A DNA stretch of 64,000 nt from Fluviicola sp. (lineage in GTDB: Bacteria > Bacteroidota > Bacteroidia > Flavobacteriales_D > Crocinitomicaceae), in contig NZ_JBCNJT010000003.1 in NCBI RefSeq assembly GCF_039596395.1, forward strand, positions 310,001-374,000, read 5' to 3'. This document shows positions 10,030-17,631 of the stretch, one piece after another; positions within the stretch are counted from its first letter, which is position 1, and each line of letters begins with the position of its first letter. The notes under the pieces are model-generated. The model was not told the DNA's origin. It ran no database searches and saw only the letters and a program-made list of their open reading frames with translations. The position numbers and the translations under genes are program-made.

Positions 10030-11184
10030 TTATTGACAAACCCAGGATTCACCGTTATTGATATCAACCTGGTAGTCGCTGCAGAACATCAGCAATCCGG
10101 TTATCGTACCGATGCTCAATTCTTTTCGGGATAGATTATCAAGTATGACAGTGCTGTTTGTGTTGAATTTTTCTTGTTTATTGGTCATACGTGAACTGAA
10201 GACTCCGATTACAGGTCCACCGTCCGTACGGCTCAGGTTCGTATAGCTCGGTTTATTTTGAGCTAAAGAGGAACTTGGTTGGTTAACCAGAATGTATTTG
10301 CTCAATTCTGTGGACCCACCGGTCATAATCAATTGCACGGAAGTTAATTTACGTTTGGTGATAGTCGGGTCATTCGTACAATTGTTTTTAATAAGTGTAT
10401 AGAATGTTTCTCCGTTTGCCACAAAATTAGAGGTTGCACCCGTTAGTTGATCTCCGTTCAATTCTCCTACTTTCCAGGTAAATGATTTTTCTACCGGAAC
10501 ACCGTTGAAGTATTCGTCAAATTTGATTAACATACGTGCATCGACTACTTTCGCATTTCCATTGTTGGCTTTTAAACTAAGTGAATTATATTGCTGTACA
10601 CCGGCTACTGTTTTAACAAACTGATAGCTGGCAGCAGCTGAAGGCTGGCTGATTACCATTCCGGATACCAGTTTTGTTTCAGCATTCACTACGATTGATC
10701 CTCCGTTGATAGTTGCAATCAATTTGTAAGTGACGTCTTCTTTCAGGGCTGTGTTTAAGTTTGCATCAGCTACAGCCGGTGGATTGGAAATATTGAATGT
10801 TTCCGTTTTGAAATAGTATACTTTCTGGTTCGGGCTGTAGAAAGCGCCCGGAGCTTTATTGGTCAAAACCGTATCTTTCAAAATCCACGTTCTGACTTTC
10901 GTGAATACATTGTTGGGAGGCAAAGAAGCCCATTCTTCGATTTTGATCTCTGCATCCTGGAAATAACTGGAATCTTCGATCTGAGCCACTTCCAGGGAAT
11001 TGTTTGAACCTCCAAAAGTACGCGTCAGCTTTACATAGTGCAAAGAGTCGTTTTTATCCAGTAACCCGAACAAAACAGGTGTTTCCACATGCTCTCCGGC
11101 AAAATCAATATCGTCTTCACACGAAGTGATCAGTACCAGGGATGTCAGGATAATGGAGTAAAGTGAAAATTGGAGAAATTTCAT
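10030..11184 (-). CDS. Secreted lipoprotein, DUF4249-like
   Basis: A 384 aa predicted lipoprotein. A signal peptide MKFLQFSLYSIILTSLVL ends in lipobox LITSC, followed by acidic EDDID. The body (ETPVLFGLLDKNDSLHYVKLTR, then a domain-like region with repeated TYKLIATINGG-type strands) resembles the Bacteroidota DUF4249 lipoproteins often linked to TonB receptors, but no receptor is next to it here, so the family call is tentative. I chose ATG at 11184: the reading frame continues to a TTG at 11205, but that codon overlaps the -7 box TATTTTTG (11203-11210) and the signal peptide begins at 11184. It is monocistronic, with its own terminator. Confidence 0.7.
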   Translation of the reverse strand: MKFLQFSLYSIILTSLVLITSCEDDIDFAGEHVETPVLFGLLDKNDSLHYVKLTRTFGGSNNSLEVAQIEDSSYFQDAEIKIEEWASLPPNNVFTKVRTWILKDTVLTNKAPGAFYSPNQKVYYFKTETFNISNPPAVADANLNTALKEDVTYKLIATINGGSIVVNAETKLVSGMVISQPSAAASYQFVKTVAGVQQYNSLSLKANNGNAKVVDARMLIKFDEYFNGVPVEKSFTWKVGELNGDQLTGATSNFVANGETFYTLIKNNCTNDPTITKRKLTSVQLIMTGGSTELSKYILVNQPSSSLAQNKPSYTNLSRTDGGPVIGVFSSRMTNKQEKFNTNSTVILDNLSRKELSIGTITGLLMFCSDYQVDINNGESWVCQ

Positions 11185-11202
11185 GATGTATACAATTTGT
11201 CC

Positions 11203-11210
11203 CAAAAATA
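11203..11210 (-). promoter_or_regulatory. -7 box TATTTTTG for lipoprotein gene
   Basis: A perfect TAnnTTTG match 18 nt upstream of the ATG at 11184. Its position rules out the longer TTG-initiated reading of the gene. Confidence 0.5.
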
Positions 11211-11263
11211 CAATTTTAATTAATAGGATAAAACGATTAAAATAAACAGAAGCTACTGTTGAA

Positions 11264-12331
11264 TCAATCCTTTACGCGATTAAATCTCATCGCTTTCAGC
11301 ATCCAGTTGGGTAAAAACGCTCCCGGTTTTTTGTTTTTCAGATGGATGTACCATCCCAGTTTTTTCATAACAGGAACTTTGTGAGTCTCAACGAATTCAA
11401 TCCAGGTGCCATCCGGATCTTCAATGTAGCTGAATCTTCCGCCTGCTTCTCCCATGTCGAATGTTTTCCCGGAATCAACTGTAAAAGGAAAGCCTGCTTC
11501 TTCGCATTCTTTTTGCAGATCGTCCATTCCCTGAACATCAAAACACAGGTGAATGAAGCCCCAGTCGCCCCAGAAACGGTCTTTGAAAATGGATTTTGCA
11601 TCCGTGCGTTCCACTGCCTGAATCAATTCGATTTGAGTTGGTCCCAACAATTTTGCAAATGGCCCTTTGCGGTCTTCCGTATGTTGCAATAAGACTCTTC
11701 TGACTTTTTGGTTTCCGTTCGGAATGTTGTTGAAAGCATCGAAGGTATCCGTTACGTCGTAAACGATTTTGTCGTAGCCCAGAATTTTTTGATAAAGCGG
11801 CAAGGCTTTTTCGATAGAGCTGACACCGATCATAGATCCGGCAACTCCACCTGTTTTTCCTTCGAATTTGGTATCCATGAACCAACCAGACCCTTCCACG
11901 ATGTCAAATAAATTCCCGTTCGGGTCTTCTACCAGGAAATGATAGCTTCCGTTTGGAAGTTTCTGTGGTTCAGACAATACTTTTGCGCCTTTTTTCACTA
12001 AAAATGCATGTGTTGCTTTCACATCTTTGGATTTGATGCGGCAGGCATACAACCCGAAATCACCCAGGATGATGGGTTCGGTACTTTTTTCTGTCGGACG
12101 GGAAGTAAACTGCCAGATCTCGAATCCACCACCGCTTTCCATGGAAAGGGCCAGTGTTGCAGTTCTGGAATGGATAACGCCTCCGGTATATCTGGTCATC
12201 AAAGGAGCTTCAGCTGCTTCTTCAAAAATGCGTACATCCACACCGAAATGTTCTCTATACCATTTCCAGATTGATTGAACGTCGGGAACACCGATTCCCA
12301 TTTGCTGAATACCACAGATGATTTTTGCCAT
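11264..12331 (-). CDS. VOC-superfamily protein with two glyoxalase/dioxygenase modules
   Basis: A 355 aa cytoplasmic protein made of two vicinal-oxygen-chelate units. The first (residues 1-150) runs from IQQMGIGVPDVQSIWKWYREHFGVD to HFLVEDPNGNLFDIVE, and the second (about 160-320) from GVSSIEKALPLYQKILGYDKI to FSYIEDPDGTWIEFVE. The paired D-P-(N/D)-G and terminal Glu residues are typical metal-site strands, with IHLCFDV supplying a His. This is the architecture of glyoxalase I-like enzymes and ring-cleaving dioxygenases, but the substrate cannot be assigned. It is monocistronic; a TATATTCG variant -7 box lies 16 nt upstream. Confidence 0.8.
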   Translation of the reverse strand: MAKIICGIQQMGIGVPDVQSIWKWYREHFGVDVRIFEEAAEAPLMTRYTGGVIHSRTATLALSMESGGGFEIWQFTSRPTEKSTEPIILGDFGLYACRIKSKDVKATHAFLVKKGAKVLSEPQKLPNGSYHFLVEDPNGNLFDIVEGSGWFMDTKFEGKTGGVAGSMIGVSSIEKALPLYQKILGYDKIVYDVTDTFDAFNNIPNGNQKVRRVLLQHTEDRKGPFAKLLGPTQIELIQAVERTDAKSIFKDRFWGDWGFIHLCFDVQGMDDLQKECEEAGFPFTVDSGKTFDMGEAGGRFSYIEDPDGTWIEFVETHKVPVMKKLGWYIHLKNKKPGAFLPNWMLKAMRFNRVKD

Positions 12332-12347
12332 TTTTTCGAATTTGATG

Positions 12348-12355
12348 CGAATATA
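12348..12355 (-). promoter_or_regulatory. Variant -7 box TATATTCG for VOC gene
   Basis: It differs from TAnnTTTG by one base (C in place of the second-last T). The same variant sits before cmk, lpdA, the TonB receptor at 47707 and the gene at 45256, which supports it as a real form of the box. Confidence 0.4.
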
Positions 12356-12360
12356 CTAAA

Positions 12361-12450
12361 AGTTCAATCGTTCAAAAGTTCAATGGTTCAAAGTTTAGCT
12401 AATAAGCACTGATTTGAACTTTTAAACAGTTGGAACAATTTGAAACTTTT
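12361..12450. repeat. AT-rich intergenic inverted repeat, family 'GGTTCAAA' (copy 2)
   Basis: AAAAGTTCAA (12374-12383) pairs with TTGAACTTTT (12414-12423), and GGTTCAAAG lies between. The wording matches copy 1 at 5133 and copy 3 at 59811. It follows the stop of the patatin gene and may act as its terminator. Confidence 0.6.
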
Positions 12451-14737
12451 ACCGGAATGCCCGTTCGTGGAAAATGATAAACCCGTATGTAAACTGGAAC
12501 GCCAAAGGAGTTTTTTGCTTCGGGAAATAGTTAAGTGAAGCTCTGATCGGTCCCAATGGCGAATGGTAAATGGCTGATAAGGAAGCTACCTGGGATTCTC
12601 CTTTAAACGGTTTGGAATATCCGAATGTTCCGTCATCCTTTTGGGTGATTGAAATAAATGGCTGATACCAGTATCCGTCTACCCGGATATCGATGTTTTT
12701 CCGCAAGGAGAAAATGACGTTCAATCCACCTCCTACGTACTGCGGTGAACGGTATTCGGCAAAGAAATACGTTTGCAAATCCGGCAAAGGCTGGAATGCA
12801 TTCATATTGAGAAGTGTTGCCGTGTAATTCTTTAACAGGGAAAGGTTCGTGATGCTTGCCAATCCGTGGATACCAAATGAAAAATACCGGGTGCTTAACG
12901 GGAAACCTTGTATTTCACCGCGAATATTGAACCAATGGTGCCCGTTCCGGTAATCGTATTTTTCCAAAGATGTTGATCCCGCAACACTGTGTTCTCTTGC
13001 ATCACTGTAGATGGCTTTTAATTGGACAAGCGTCCCGGATGATGCCCATTGTTTCCTGTTCAGGGAATTGTGTTCCACTGTCAGGATCAGGGAATTTCCA
13101 TACAGAATGGTTCTGTCTGTGGTATCTTTATTCGTAAAATCGGAACTTTGGTAATAGCGGTCCTGTGTTTCAAAGTGCCTGTAATCCAGTGCAAATTTGG
13201 AGTTATTGAATATCGGCAGTTTGATTCCTGCTCCGACATAAGCTTCATTTTGTACCAGGAAAGAAGGTTTTTCGTCATCAAAGAAGGTAGTAAAGCTTTT
13301 GAAATAATCCCAGCGATTGATAACTCCGTAGAAACTTGCCGAAATAGGGTAGTAAGACGGAAAATGAAGGTCTACATTCGCTCTTCCCGAGTTATAGAAT
13401 TTCCCGAAATATCCCCCGGCCTGAAAAGTACTTGCAAACCGGTCCAAACGCATGTAGTTCAATTGAACAAAACCGGTGTTGATGGCTCGTGTGCTGACAA
13501 TTCCTCCCAGATCAATACGGAATGGTTTTGCTTCGGTGACTTTGATGTTCAATGCATAGGTAGAATCTGCTTTTACATCCAGGGTAGGGAACAAGTACTT
13601 GACTTGAGGAGTAGCGTATGTTCTGAAATACCGGCGTTTGAAGCGCATTCCGGTAATGGTTTCTGTTTTCTTGTTCTTCAGGATGGATTTCCGGACATAG
13701 CTCTCATCCATTCCATAGTTGTTCGTGGTATTTACTTCAGAAATAACCAGCGGATGAATGCTTGCTTTGAAAGCTGCTCTCCGTTTGTTCAGTTCTTCTG
13801 CAGAAACCCTTGCATCAAGCATGAGTTTGATACTGTCAATCATTGCAATGGTAGATTCGTAACCGGCATCAATGGCCTTGTCCACATCGTCAAAATCGAA
13901 AGTGCTGATGGCCGATTTGGGTTCGATGATAATTCCCGATTCACATGGAATTTTAAAGGAAGTATGCGTTACAAGCATGTTTGTCAGCTGACTGATCAAA
14001 TCGTCTTCCCTTGGAGGAGCAGCATTGTAGGAAACATTACTTCCGATGATGAAATCCACCGGAAAACTGTTATACATGACATCCGAGGGGAAGTTGTTAT
14101 AAAGACCGCCGTCAAAGTAAAGGACGCCGTTTATGCGGATCGGGTTGACGTAAAAAGGAAAGGTCATGGATGCCCTGACTGCCTCATTCAGCTGGCCGTT
14201 TGAAAATACGACTCCTTTTTTGGCTACGATATCACTGGCTACGCAACGGAAGGGGACAAAAAGACTGTCGAAATTGTAGTTGCGTGAAGCACCGCTTGCT
14301 CCGAACAGGCGCAACATTTCAAAATCCAGCAATTCCGGGCGGATAAAGTTGGTAGGAAGCGATTTGCTGAAAATACTATCGAGCGAAAAGGGAAAACTGA
14401 TCCCGGCGGCATTTTCATTGTCTTCGCGAAGCAGGAACTCGTAGCGCTGTTCAATGGCCCCCTGAGACATCAGCTGAAATTTATTGCTTAAAACATAATC
14501 TTCGATTTCCTGCGGGGAATAACCGCTTGCATACATGGCACCAACCAATGCTCCGGATGAAGTTCCTGTAATGTAATTGATCGGAATGTTGTTTTCTTCC
14601 AATGCTTTCAGGACTCCGATATGTGCAAAACCAGAAGCTCCACCACCACTCAATACAACTCCAACCCCTTGAGAATAAACGAAAAAGGGGGTGGTAATCA
14701 AAAATAAGATTATAGTTAGTCGCTTTGCTAATTGCAT
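12449..14737 (-). CDS. Patatin-like phospholipase fused to an Omp85-type outer-membrane barrel
   Basis: A 762 aa outer-membrane enzyme. A signal peptide (MQLAKRLTIILFLITTPFFVYS) precedes a patatin domain: GGGASGF (31-37) oxyanion loop, nucleophile Ser60 in GTSSG (58-62), and the DGG motif (FDGGLYNNFP) providing the Asp of the Ser-Asp dyad. A POTRA-like linker and a C-terminal 16-strand-type barrel of the surface-antigen D15 family follow, as in PlpD-type type Vd autotransporters and their Bacteroidota relatives. The likely activity is phospholipase A/lysophospholipase, with the patatin domain either secreted or periplasmic. I chose ATG 14737 over an in-frame ATG 51 codons upstream because the signal peptide starts here and a -7 box sits 6 nt before it. 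Confidence 0.9.
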   Translation of the reverse strand: MQLAKRLTIILFLITTPFFVYSQGVGVVLSGGGASGFAHIGVLKALEENNIPINYITGTSSGALVGAMYASGYSPQEIEDYVLSNKFQLMSQGAIEQRYEFLLREDNENAAGISFPFSLDSIFSKSLPTNFIRPELLDFEMLRLFGASGASRNYNFDSLFVPFRCVASDIVAKKGVVFSNGQLNEAVRASMTFPFYVNPIRINGVLYFDGGLYNNFPSDVMYNSFPVDFIIGSNVSYNAAPPREDDLISQLTNMLVTHTSFKIPCESGIIIEPKSAISTFDFDDVDKAIDAGYESTIAMIDSIKLMLDARVSAEELNKRRAAFKASIHPLVISEVNTTNNYGMDESYVRKSILKNKKTETITGMRFKRRYFRTYATPQVKYLFPTLDVKADSTYALNIKVTEAKPFRIDLGGIVSTRAINTGFVQLNYMRLDRFASTFQAGGYFGKFYNSGRANVDLHFPSYYPISASFYGVINRWDYFKSFTTFFDDEKPSFLVQNEAYVGAGIKLPIFNNSKFALDYRHFETQDRYYQSSDFTNKDTTDRTILYGNSLILTVEHNSLNRKQWASSGTLVQLKAIYSDAREHSVAGSTSLEKYDYRNGHHWFNIRGEIQGFPLSTRYFSFGIHGLASITNLSLLKNYTATLLNMNAFQPLPDLQTYFFAEYRSPQYVGGGLNVIFSLRKNIDIRVDGYWYQPFISITQKDDGTFGYSKPFKGESQVASLSAIYHSPLGPIRASLNYFPKQKTPLAFQFTYGFIIFHERAFR

Positions 14738-14743
14738 CAAAAT

Positions 14744-14751
14744 CAAAAGTA
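14744..14751 (-). promoter_or_regulatory. -7 box TACTTTTG for patatin-barrel gene
   Basis: It ends 6 nt before the ATG at 14737, so the transcript should be leaderless or nearly so. It also argues against the longer upstream start. Confidence 0.5.
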
Positions 14752-14914
14752 ATTTTTTTTTACCGAAACGCCTCTTCTTTTGGTTTATTTCTGCGGAAAC
14801 AAAAAAACTGCAGGATGTAAAATTTTCCGCCCTACAATTTTTATACAACGTTTTTTCTCCCTTTGTGCCTTCGTTGTAGCCATGCTGCAAACGTCGCGGT
14901 TGAAATATTATGTC

Positions 14915-14922
14915 TACTTTTG
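14915..14922 (+). promoter_or_regulatory. -7 box TACTTTTG for RNA methyltransferase gene
   Basis: A TAnnTTTG match 24 nt before the ATG at 14947. A TTG occurs at 14900-14902, closer than the usual -33 spacing. Confidence 0.45.
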
Positions 14923-14946
14923 TTCAGTAAATATTGAATTCGCTTT

Positions 14947-16092
14947 ATGAAAATTGTACTGAAAACGTTTTATGGTTTAGAGGATGTACTTGCTGATGAG
15001 TTAAAGGAGCTTGGATTTCCGGAAAGTACGAAACTGAATAGAGCCGTTCAGATTGAAGGTGAATGGAAAGATGTGTATTTTCTGAACCTGCATGTGCGCT
15101 GCGCGATCTCGGTATTGGTGGAGTTGCGCAAGTTCCCGGTTAAAACGGAGAAAGACCTATACAACGAAGCAAAGAAAATCAATTGGTCTTCTTTGTTTGA
15201 TGTCAAAAAGACCTTTGCTGTAAAAGGAGCGATCCATTCTACCATTTTCAAGCATTCCCAATTCCCGTTTTTGCTGATCAAAGATGCGATCGTGGACCAT
15301 TTCCGCGACTTAAAAGGTGAAAGACCGGATATCAACGTAAAATCGCCGCAAATTGTAGTGGATTTATACGTTCGTGAGAACGAAGGAGTAATTTCAGTGA
15401 ATACAAGCGGTTTGCCTTTGTTCCAGAGAGGTTACCGCCAATCGACCGGTGATGCACCTTTGAATGAAGTAGTGGCTGCGGCTCTTTTGCGTATGAGCGA
15501 ATGGGATAAAAAAACAACATTGATAGATCCTTTCTGCGGTTCAGGAACCATCCTGATCGAAGCTGCTTTGCTGGCTGCCGGAATTCCGTCGAATATCGAA
15601 AGAACGCATTATGCTTTCAAGAATATGGCGAATTTCGATGCCGATTTGTGGGATGAAATCCATTCCAAAGCCAATAAATTGGTGAAAGAACTTCCGTGTA
15701 CACTGATAGGGGGAGATATTGACTCTCAAATGGTCATGAAAACACGCAGAAATCTTCGCGGATTTTCCTTCGGGAGATTTGTGGAAGTACACAATGCTTC
15801 GGTAGATGAATTCCCGTTCCCGGAAGGCCCTGCTTTCATGATTACCAATCCTCCTTACGGAGAACGATTGGAAACGGATGTGGAAGAACTTTACGGAACT
15901 TTGGGAAGTATCATGAAGCACCAGTTACTGGGATATTCCTGTTTTGTAATCTCTTCCAGCGAAGAAGGATTCAAATACCTGGCTTTAAGACCGGATAAGA
16001 AGTACAAACTCTTCAATGGTGACCTGGAATGTTCTTTCCGCAAATACACCATTTACGAAGGTTCCAAAAAAGGGGAGAAGCAGGAAGATTAA
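14947..16092 (+). CDS. THUMP-domain class I SAM-dependent RNA methyltransferase (RlmL/TrmN-like)
   Basis: A 381 aa cytoplasmic methyltransferase. The N-terminal ferredoxin-like and THUMP region (MKIVLKTFYGLEDVLADELKEL to about residue 160) binds RNA. The C-terminal Rossmann domain has LIDPFCGSGTILIEAAL (SAM motif I) and ITNPPYGERL, the NPPY motif of N2-guanine or N6-adenine modification. It corresponds to the N-terminal half of E. coli RlmL (23S m2G2445) without the RlmK half. The exact modified base is inference. Its stop overlaps the stop of the convergent gene by 4 nt. Confidence 0.9.
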   Translation: MKIVLKTFYGLEDVLADELKELGFPESTKLNRAVQIEGEWKDVYFLNLHVRCAISVLVELRKFPVKTEKDLYNEAKKINWSSLFDVKKTFAVKGAIHSTIFKHSQFPFLLIKDAIVDHFRDLKGERPDINVKSPQIVVDLYVRENEGVISVNTSGLPLFQRGYRQSTGDAPLNEVVAAALLRMSEWDKKTTLIDPFCGSGTILIEAALLAAGIPSNIERTHYAFKNMANFDADLWDEIHSKANKLVKELPCTLIGGDIDSQMVMKTRRNLRGFSFGRFVEVHNASVDEFPFPEGPAFMITNPPYGERLETDVEELYGTLGSIMKHQLLGYSCFVISSSEEGFKYLALRPDKKYKLFNGDLECSFRKYTIYEGSKKGEKQED

Positions 16093-17141
16093 GGAGTTAC
16101 AACAATGCGCTCGGAGATCAGGTGTTCCTGGTTGAAATAAACGAAGGTGTAAACGCCTGCCGGTAAATCCGATATTGTCACCTGATTGCTTTCCGCTACA
16201 CCTTTTAAAGCAATTTCTCTTCCGGAAGCATCCAGTAACCTGGAAGCAAGCAAGGTTTTGGAATCTCCCGTGATTTGAATGGTTCCGCTGGAAGGATTCG
16301 GATAGATGGTGAGTTCATGTATGTTTTTTAATTTCACCGACCGGATCTCGTGAAAACGCGTAAACCCGTTGAAATCGGTTTGGGATAAACGGTAGTAGCT
16401 CACTACATCTGAATACGGATCGTAATCATAGATTTTATAACGCAGGGGCGCGCTACTGTTTCCTGCTCCGTCCATGTAGGCAAATGCTTCGAAATGAATT
16501 CCGTCCAAACTCCGTTCGATTGTAAAGAAATCATTGTTTAGTTCGGTTTCGGTCCACCATTCACAGGCAACAGCCCTTCCTTCCGGTGAAACCTGGAATG
16601 CGGTTAATTCAACCGGTAAAGTACTCATGCAGTTCACACAGGTCGGTCCGCTGGAAGTGGTTGTGTAGGTAATAATTTCATCGGCCCTGTTGGCTCTGCC
16701 GGAAACACGAATGGTTCCTGGTCCGGTTAAGGTATAACTGTCCACTAAGGTTGCATTGCTTCCTCCTTGCTGGAAGATCTTGGAACCGCCCGCAATATCT
16801 ACTTTAACCACGTCGCATGTCTGACAATTTCCATCCGCTCCCTGGGCGGAAGTACAACCGGGTCTGTCTGTCATGGTGGCGCTAACGGTGTAGGTACATC
16901 CCGCTGGCACGGTTATATCTGTCTGCATCGGTAGATAACCTGCACTGCAGTTTCCGGAAGTACCGCCGCCGCAATTTGGACCTCCCAAACTGGTTAAATT
17001 ACACCCTGCAATGCATCCGCAACCGGCACCGGATACCCCGATTGAGCCTGAAGGACATTGCGCAAATAAGTTCATTGAGCCGGTAAACCAAAACACCAGG
17101 AATACCGGAAGGTACGGAAGGATAGCTGTAGTTTTTTTCAT
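16089..17141 (-). CDS. Secreted Cys-rich protein with type A T9SS sorting domain
   Basis: A 350 aa exported protein of unknown role. A signal peptide (MKKTTAILPYLPVFLVFWFTGSMNLFAQ) is followed by a Gly/Cys-rich N-terminal region with about a dozen cysteines (GAGCGCIAGCNL, CQTCDVV, CVNCM), which could form disulfides or bind metal. A middle module, LPVELTAFQVSPEGRAVACEW to SQTDFNGFTRFHEIRSV, is the common Bacteroidota T9SS-associated linker. The C-terminus (IHELTIYPNPSSG to ISERIVVTP) is a type A T9SS sorting domain. The frame runs upstream to a TTG at 17180, but that lies inside the -7 box (17178-17185), so ATG 17141 is preferred. Confidence 0.82.
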   Translation of the reverse strand: MKKTTAILPYLPVFLVFWFTGSMNLFAQCPSGSIGVSGAGCGCIAGCNLTSLGGPNCGGGTSGNCSAGYLPMQTDITVPAGCTYTVSATMTDRPGCTSAQGADGNCQTCDVVKVDIAGGSKIFQQGGSNATLVDSYTLTGPGTIRVSGRANRADEIITYTTTSSGPTCVNCMSTLPVELTAFQVSPEGRAVACEWWTETELNNDFFTIERSLDGIHFEAFAYMDGAGNSSAPLRYKIYDYDPYSDVVSYYRLSQTDFNGFTRFHEIRSVKLKNIHELTIYPNPSSGTIQITGDSKTLLASRLLDASGREIALKGVAESNQVTISDLPAGVYTFVYFNQEHLISERIVVTP

Positions 17142-17177
17142 GTTGCAGAAGAAATATCCGTTCCAAAAGGAACAAAG

Positions 17178-17185
17178 CAAATGTA
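17178..17185 (-). promoter_or_regulatory. -7 box TACATTTG for Cys-rich T9SS protein
   Basis: A TAnnTTTG match on the minus strand, 36 nt before the ATG at 17141. The leader would be about 30 nt. Confidence 0.45.
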
Positions 17186-17332
17186 TGTCAAGGGTTTAGT
17201 TGTTTGTTTATGAGTAAGTTATATTATAGCTAAATCCGGAACGCTACTAAACTGATTTTGTTTAAAACAGTTTAAAGCCCATGTTATGGAAAAGAAAACC
17301 CGGTTTAAAATCATGAAAATGAAATCGAAGAT

Positions 17333-17362
17333 TTTGAAACCAACTATTTCGAATTACTTTTG
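17333..17362 (+). promoter_or_regulatory. Complete Bacteroidota promoter driving the cobalamin riboswitch
   Basis: TTTG (17333-17336) is separated by 18 nt from TACTTTTG (17355-17362), the -33/-7 arrangement known for Bacteroidota sigma-ABfr promoters. The predicted start near 17367-17369 falls just before the first conserved riboswitch bases. This is the best two-part promoter I found in the window. Confidence 0.75.
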
Positions 17363-17367
17363 CACCG

Positions 17368-17535
17368 CGATTCGGTTCCCCGCCCCGGCGGAGATTAAAA
17401 GGGAATCCGGTGTAAATCCGGAGCTGTTCCCGCAACTGTAAGAGTCCGTATTTAATTCGAAATACCACTGTGCAGACGATACTGTCAGCATGGGAAGGTG
17501 AATTGAAGGACTTAGCCAGGAGACCTGCCAATCTG
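17368..17535 (+). promoter_or_regulatory. Cobalamin (B12) riboswitch
   Basis: The conserved core is readable in order: GGTTCCCC near 17374, AAAAGGGAATCCGGTG (17397 on), AATCCGGAGCTG, TCCCGCAACTGT (17428-17439), then after a variable region the B12 box AGCCAGGAGACCTGCC (17514-17529). Downstream, GGTGAAAAAGT (17553-17563) can pair with ACTTTTTCATC (17603-17613), a candidate expression platform; there is no long U-run after it, so control may be at translation. By family rule, adenosyl- or related cobalamin binding should repress the downstream gene. Confidence 0.95.
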
Positions 17536-17631
17536 TATGTACTGTAACTTTCGGTGAAAAAGTGAAGGAACGGATTGTCAAGTCATGAATTGGCTTCGTC
17601 GTTACTTTTTCATCGTTCTTATAACCAATAA

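Noticed and set aside
13049-14203. Plus-strand 384-codon frame inside the patatin-barrel gene
   Set aside because: It is antisense to a well-supported gene with intact catalytic motifs; composition (many Cys, Phe, Arg) is that of a shadow frame.
14738-14890. 51-codon N-terminal extension of the patatin protein
   Set aside because: It would place a charged stretch before the signal peptide and include the promoter box 14744-14751.
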